In this document: positions 60,587-64,000 of the stretch, piece after piece | How the letters are laid out: every line of letters begins with the position of its first letter | How positions within the stretch are numbered: position 1 is the first letter of the stretch | NCBI RefSeq assembly: GCF_030818695.1 | Contig: NZ_JAUTAR010000001.1 | Span: 3,280,501 to 3,344,500 of the forward strand | Direction of reading: 5' to 3' | Length of the DNA stretch: 64,000 nucleotides | Origin: Chryseobacterium sp. SORGH_AS_0447 | GTDB lineage: Bacteria > Bacteroidota > Bacteroidia > Flavobacteriales > Weeksellaceae | The notes under the pieces: generated by a model | Database searches by the model: none | Told to the model about the DNA's origin: nothing | What the model saw: only the letters and a program-made list of their open reading frames with translations | Made by a program: the position numbers and the translations under genes

Positions 60587-61867
60587 TTGAGAGCAAAAAA
60601 AATTTATGGACAACTCTATTTTCAGGTGGTTGTTGCTATTGTGGCAGGGATAGTTCTAGGCAGGTTTTATCCCGAACTGGGTGAAAAGATGAAACCTTTG
60701 GGCGACGGATTTATAAAACTCGTGAAAATGATCATTGCACCGGTTATCTTCATTACCCTGACCCTGGGAATCGCCCATATGACCGACCTGAAGAAAGTGG
60801 GAAGAATTGCCGTAAAAGCGATGATTTATTTCCTGACCTTCTCCACTTTAGCTTTAATTATCGGGCTTATCGTAGGAAATATTTTACAGCCTGGACATGG
60901 CTTAAATGTTGATCCTGCCACCCTTTCCGGAGACGTTTCACAATACCAGCAGAAAGCCCATGACTCTACATTGACAGGCTTTATTATGAATATTATTCCG
61001 GAAACCCTGTTTAGTCCGTTGGTCGGGGAAAATATTCTGCAGGTATTGCTGGTAGCTATCCTTATGGGAGTTGCTTTGGTTCTGACCAAAGAAAAAAGCA
61101 GCAGGGTTACGGAATTTTTACAGGATCTCTCCACACCTATTTTCAAAATCGTGCATATGCTGATGAAGCTTGCGCCCATTGGTGCCTTCGGTGCGATGGC
61201 ATTTACCATTGGTAAATACGGGCTTCATTCGGTTCTGAATCTGATCTATTTGGTCGGCACATTCTATGTTACCTCTGCCCTGTTCGTGGTTTTGGTATTG
61301 GGAGCGGTAGCCTGGTACAACGGTTTCAGCATTTTCAAACTGATGTATTATTTAAAGGAAGAACTGCTGCTGGTGTTGGGGACAAGCTCTTCAGAATCTG
61401 CTCTTCCGGGTATTATGGAAAAACTGGAAAAGGCAGGTTGCTCGCGGGCCATCGTCGGATTGGTGGTTCCTACCGGATATTCTTTTAACCTCGACGGTAC
61501 GAATATTTATATGACCCTCGCCTCCTTATTTATCGCGCAGGCTCTGAATATTCATCTGCCTATTGAAAAACAAATCATGCTGCTTTTGGTAGCTATGCTG
61601 AGTTCCAAAGGAGCCGCAGGCGTTACAGGCGCCGGTTTCGTAACGTTAGCCGCCACCCTGGCTGTCGTTCCCGAAATTCCGATTGCAGGAATGACGCTGA
61701 TCTTGGGAATCGATAAATTCATGAGCGAATGCAGGGCTTTGACGAATGTGATCGGAAATTCCGTAGCTACTGTAGTTGTTGCCAATTGGGAAAAACAGCT
61801 GGATAAAGAGCAGCTGCAATACTGCCTGGATCATCCGGGTGAAGTGGAGAAAAAGTTGGAAGTATAG
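60587..61867 (+). CDS. Dicarboxylate/amino acid:cation symporter (DctA/GltP family)
   Basis: This is a 426-residue protein, TTG start at 60587 (no in-frame ATG nearby matches the family N-terminus [19 protein letters not shown]). [20 protein letters not shown] and the re-entrant loop motif [16 protein letters not shown], then [19 protein letters not shown] and [16 protein letters not shown] are the classic DAACS blocks. Its opening resembles DctA (C4-dicarboxylates), but glutamate/aspartate cannot be excluded. It marks the right border of the accessory island. Confidence 0.93.
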   Translation: MRAKKIYGQLYFQVVVAIVAGIVLGRFYPELGEKMKPLGDGFIKLVKMIIAPVIFITLTLGIAHMTDLKKVGRIAVKAMIYFLTFSTLALIIGLIVGNILQPGHGLNVDPATLSGDVSQYQQKAHDSTLTGFIMNIIPETLFSPLVGENILQVLLVAILMGVALVLTKEKSSRVTEFLQDLSTPIFKIVHMLMKLAPIGAFGAMAFTIGKYGLHSVLNLIYLVGTFYVTSALFVVLVLGAVAWYNGFSIFKLMYYLKEELLLVLGTSSSESALPGIMEKLEKAGCSRAIVGLVVPTGYSFNLDGTNIYMTLASLFIAQALNIHLPIEKQIMLLLVAMLSSKGAAGVTGAGFVTLAATLAVVPEIPIAGMTLILGIDKFMSECRALTNVIGNSVATVVVANWEKQLDKEQLQYCLDHPGEVEKKLEV

Positions 61868-62203
61868 ATATCCTTGAAATTATTTACTGTAATTAATTGC
61901 GAATCCCTTTTCATAATCCGAGTGATTTATATTTTTTGTATACAACTCGCGTCTAGATTCCTACGGAATGACAATATTGCTGGTTAGATTTTGTATAAAG
62001 ATGGAATGAGGGGCATAAAAGATGATTGCTGGCAATTGGTTATAAATATTTAAACAAATTATTACTGAAGATAAATTAGCAAACTTCTCTAAAATTTAAT
62101 TTCTCTTTTGTCATTCCGTAGGAATCCAAGCTCTTTATTAAGAACCTAAAGGCCAAAATGTGCTGGGGATATTCATGCTGAATGACAAATGCGAGAATAT
62201 AAA
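61868..62203. repeat. Gap with an inverted pair of dispersed repeats
   Basis: GATTCCTACGGAATGACAA (61956-61974) recurs in perfect reverse complement at 62108-62126. This 'GTCATTCCGTAGGAATC' element is one I associate with Chryseobacterium intergenic DNA. The 133 bp between the copies hold no gene. The pair may work as a long-range hairpin ending both convergent transcripts. Confidence 0.75.
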
Positions 62204-63055
62204 TCAAATCAAAATATTCAGGCTTGCAGGCTGCACTTTCACATGAACAGGGGATTTTATTTTATTGAACTCTCCGTCTAAGTGCCAGTTTTTTGTATTT
62301 ACTTTGAATTCAATTTCAGAAACAGGCAGATACGTAATGTAATCATCTTCCTTTAGCTTTTTGGTAAACATCCTGAAGGCAAAAAGCGGGGAATAGGTCA
62401 ACGGAAATTTTTTCACCAGCACCATATCCACCAGGCCGTCACTTTTACTCGCGTGCGGTGCGATGTAAGCATTGTTGCCGAACTGTCGGGTATTAGCAAT
62501 ATTCACCATCAGATACTTTCCGTTATACGGCTTGTATTCTTCAGCAAAAAATTTCAATTTGATCGGCTTATAGCTGAAAAAAGTCCTGAGTGAAACTTTA
62601 ATATAATTTTTAAATCCTCTGGTCGTTTTCTCGAATTCCTTAACCACCTTGCCATCAAAACCGGTTCCGGACACATTGATGGAAAGCCTGCCGTTCACCG
62701 TAAAAGTATCGATCTTCCTTGATTTTCTTGCATTGATTTTATTCAGCAGTTCGCCGAGGTTTTTACTGAACTGTGTTTCGTTGGAAAATCCGTTTCCTGA
62801 GCCTGCCGGAAAAATAGCCAGGATCTTTTCGGTACCGATAAGGTTTGCTGCTACGGTTGATATGGTCCCGTCGCCGCCGATGGCTACAAAAATATCCACC
62901 TCATCAAAATGGTTCCTGATAAATTCATTGGTTCCTGCAATGGAATCTGAAATAAAGTACAGAGGATCTTTCACCTTCGATTTCAGTTCATTAAGAAACG
63001 GCTGGTAATTTTTTTTCGCCGAAAAAGGATTGATGATGAAAGCTGCTTTTTCCAT
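62204..63055 (-). CDS. Diacylglycerol-kinase-family lipid kinase
   Basis: It has 283 residues from the ATG at 63055 (MEKAAFIINPFS). A longer frame begins inside the terminator of the upstream gene and is rejected. The DAGK catalytic domain has FVAIGGDGTISTVAAN (GGDGT nucleotide loop, about residue 65), FPAGSGNGFSNE and the C-terminal beta-sandwich with VNIANTRQFGNNAYIAPHA and LDGE. It phosphorylates a membrane lipid such as diacylglycerol. Actual substrate unknown. Confidence 0.93.
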   Translation of the reverse strand: MEKAAFIINPFSAKKNYQPFLNELKSKVKDPLYFISDSIAGTNEFIRNHFDEVDIFVAIGGDGTISTVAANLIGTEKILAIFPAGSGNGFSNETQFSKNLGELLNKINARKSRKIDTFTVNGRLSINVSGTGFDGKVVKEFEKTTRGFKNYIKVSLRTFFSYKPIKLKFFAEEYKPYNGKYLMVNIANTRQFGNNAYIAPHASKSDGLVDMVLVKKFPLTYSPLFAFRMFTKKLKEDDYITYLPVSEIEFKVNTKNWHLDGEFNKIKSPVHVKVQPASLNILI

Positions 63056-63061
63056 TGGTGC

Positions 63062-63095
63062 AAAAATAAAAAATGCTTCCACATCCGGAAGCATT
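63062..63095 (-). terminator. Terminator of the DUF3298 lipoprotein gene
   Basis: AATGCTTCC (63072-63080) and GGAAGCATT (63087-63095) form a 9-bp stem with a 6-nt loop. The minus strand then runs into T6. It sits directly after the lipoprotein stop codon. Confidence 0.85.
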
Positions 63096-63099
63096 AATA

Positions 63100-63927
63100 T
63101 TAGTTAATTTTCATTCTTTTAGCAAATTCAGGATTTAAAGTTCCTTTCAGATCGGCCCATGAAACGGGAATTGTAATATCCCCCGCTGCAAAAGCCGTAA
63201 TTTCGTATGGGCTGTAATGGAAATACAGGTTTTTATCGTCAAAATAAAAGTTTTCCGTCGCCGGAATCTTATCGACCAACAGCATTTCGGAATTGTTTAC
63301 CTGCCCTCTATTATCGGTCGTTCCACTGTTGATCTTATTGATATTTTTCATCAGAAGCGCTTCCAAATTACTGGCAGGCATGGACGTAATATCTTTAAGC
63401 TCTACTTTTTTGTTGTTATTTAGATCAAAAACTCTTTCTGAATATCCGTAATTATCATGGGCGCCTCCCTGGTATGATCCCCAGGTATATTCAATATGCA
63501 GGTAACCGTTCATGTTTGATTTCATATCCATTCCGGTATCAGAGTACCATTCCTGAGCAAAGGTAAGATCGGAACCCCATTCTTTAGAGTCTTTCCTGAT
63601 CTGGTTGAAATATTCGTTTTTGCTTTTCTGGAGGTAATTCCGCAGTCCGTTTTCAGAAAAATCAGTGATGCCTTTTCCGGTAAAATAGATGCTGTCCAGT
63701 AAAGTCTTATCCTTCAGCGTCGGGAACACCAGCATTTTTGATGAATATTTAACCGTGAGAGAATCGTTCAGTTTAAGGGAGTCGTTGATCTTCACAGAGT
63801 CGACGGAAAACCTTTCTGTTTCCGAAATTTCCGTACCGGCAGCTGAACCAGCGCTGTTTTCTGTTTTTTTACAGGCGGATACAGCGAATAAGGAAGAAAT
63901 AGCCAGAACGGCAATGGTATTTTTCAT
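63100..63927 (-). CDS. DUF3298 (RsiV-like) lipoprotein
   Basis: This is a 275-residue protein with a lipoprotein signal (FAVSACKK, Cys19). A Ser/Asp-rich linker is followed by a DUF4163-like part (about residues 60-150) and the DUF3298 domain (YTWGSYQGGAHDNYGYSERV, LNNNKKVELKDITSM, FYFDDKNLYFHYSPYEITAF). The family includes the lysozyme-binding anti-sigma factor RsiV and PdaC-associated domains. This stand-alone lipoprotein version is of unknown function. Confidence 0.9.
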   Translation of the reverse strand: MKNTIAVLAISSLFAVSACKKTENSAGSAAGTEISETERFSVDSVKINDSLKLNDSLTVKYSSKMLVFPTLKDKTLLDSIYFTGKGITDFSENGLRNYLQKSKNEYFNQIRKDSKEWGSDLTFAQEWYSDTGMDMKSNMNGYLHIEYTWGSYQGGAHDNYGYSERVFDLNNNKKVELKDITSMPASNLEALLMKNINKINSGTTDNRGQVNNSEMLLVDKIPATENFYFDDKNLYFHYSPYEITAFAAGDITIPVSWADLKGTLNPEFAKRMKIN

Positions 63928-63949
63928 AATTTTTATTTTTCCTTCTTAT

Positions 63950-63985
63950 ATGCAAAAACCATTCAAAACTGAATGGTCTTTATGC
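63950..63985 (-). terminator. Terminator of a gene beyond the right edge
   Basis: ACCATTC (63958-63964) pairs with GAATGGT (63971-63977) and the minus strand continues with T5. It ends a minus-strand gene lying outside the window. Confidence 0.7.
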
Positions 63986-64000
63986 TTATTTTAAAATTTT

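Noticed and set aside
63056..63094. Longer start of the lipid kinase
   Set aside because: The extra 13 codons are the terminator hairpin of the upstream gene; the family N-terminus begins at 63055.
1..64000. CRISPR array, tRNA or rRNA genes, prophage structural genes
   Set aside because: No spaced identical repeats of CRISPR length, no recognisable tRNA or rRNA sequence and no capsid, tail or lysis genes were seen. The only recombinase stands without phage genes.

Overview
The window looks like a chromosomal segment of a flavobacterium, most likely Chryseobacterium or a close relative in the Weeksellaceae. The grounds are a SusC/SusD/SusE/GH97 starch-utilisation operon, a PorT gene of the type IX secretion system beside menG, a GLPGLI-family protein, several secreted proteins that begin with a signal peptide and a 'VGIN' motif, promoters of the Bacteroidota type (TTTG ... 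TAnnTTTG), almost no Shine-Dalgarno sequences, and an AT-rich base composition. Most of the window is ordinary core genome.

Layout. 1-6975 (minus): starch operon susC-susD-susE-GH97, with the GH97 gene cut by the window edge. 7310-10745: metG, a small membrane protein and a methyltransferase. 11105-16173 (minus): an AraC regulator followed by a TolC/HlyD/MFS tripartite efflux operon. 16244-19901: an Mpo1-like protein, a DUF2891 protein, a frameshifted GxxExxY gene, an RsmI-like methylase and a low-molecular-weight phosphatase. 20007-21461: dnaA, divergent from a thioesterase. 22310-34883: pheA, a VGIN surface protein, a DUF2339 membrane protein, rarA, yidD-lgt, the NAD(P)HX repair enzyme, mscL, serA, a HAD protein and a lipoprotein. 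35087-40135: idi, a secreted protein, gcvT, an ArsC/Spx protein, a thioesterase, a TIM-barrel protein and a GLPGLI protein. 40146-41563: a fluoride riboswitch and its CLC-F type fluoride exporter. 41819-45868: an orphan double-glycine (bacteriocin-like) peptide, an MFS carrier, rny, a 6S-like RNA, zapA and a ZapA-upstream coiled-coil protein. 46009-52417: porT, menG, a FabH-like synthase, a metallophosphoesterase, a degenerate polysaccharide deacetylase and a threonine dehydrogenase. 52507-54193: a frameshifted gamma-glutamyltransferase gene.

54238-60354 is an AT-rich accessory island. A tyrosine recombinase gene sits directly beside a 183-bp segment bounded by two 20-bp inverted repeats. Each repeat resembles a recombinase core site: 7-bp inverted arms around an identical asymmetric 7-bp spacer. 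The segment carries a near-consensus flavobacterial promoter that now points at the recombinase. Inverted, it would point at a truncated VGIN gene, a 601-residue secreted VGIN protein and a set of small helix-turn-helix proteins. I read this as a candidate self-controlled invertible promoter (phase-variation switch) for surface proteins. It is the most interesting feature of the window. The window closes with a dicarboxylate symporter, a lipid kinase and a DUF3298 lipoprotein.

Other points are single-base frameshifts in two otherwise intact genes, a set of intergenic arrays of different sequence that all show a 7-nt period, several promoters placed so close to the start codon that the mRNAs should be leaderless, and an Lgt with a large secreted-type N-terminal extension. 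All calls are from reading the sequence. No database search was run.
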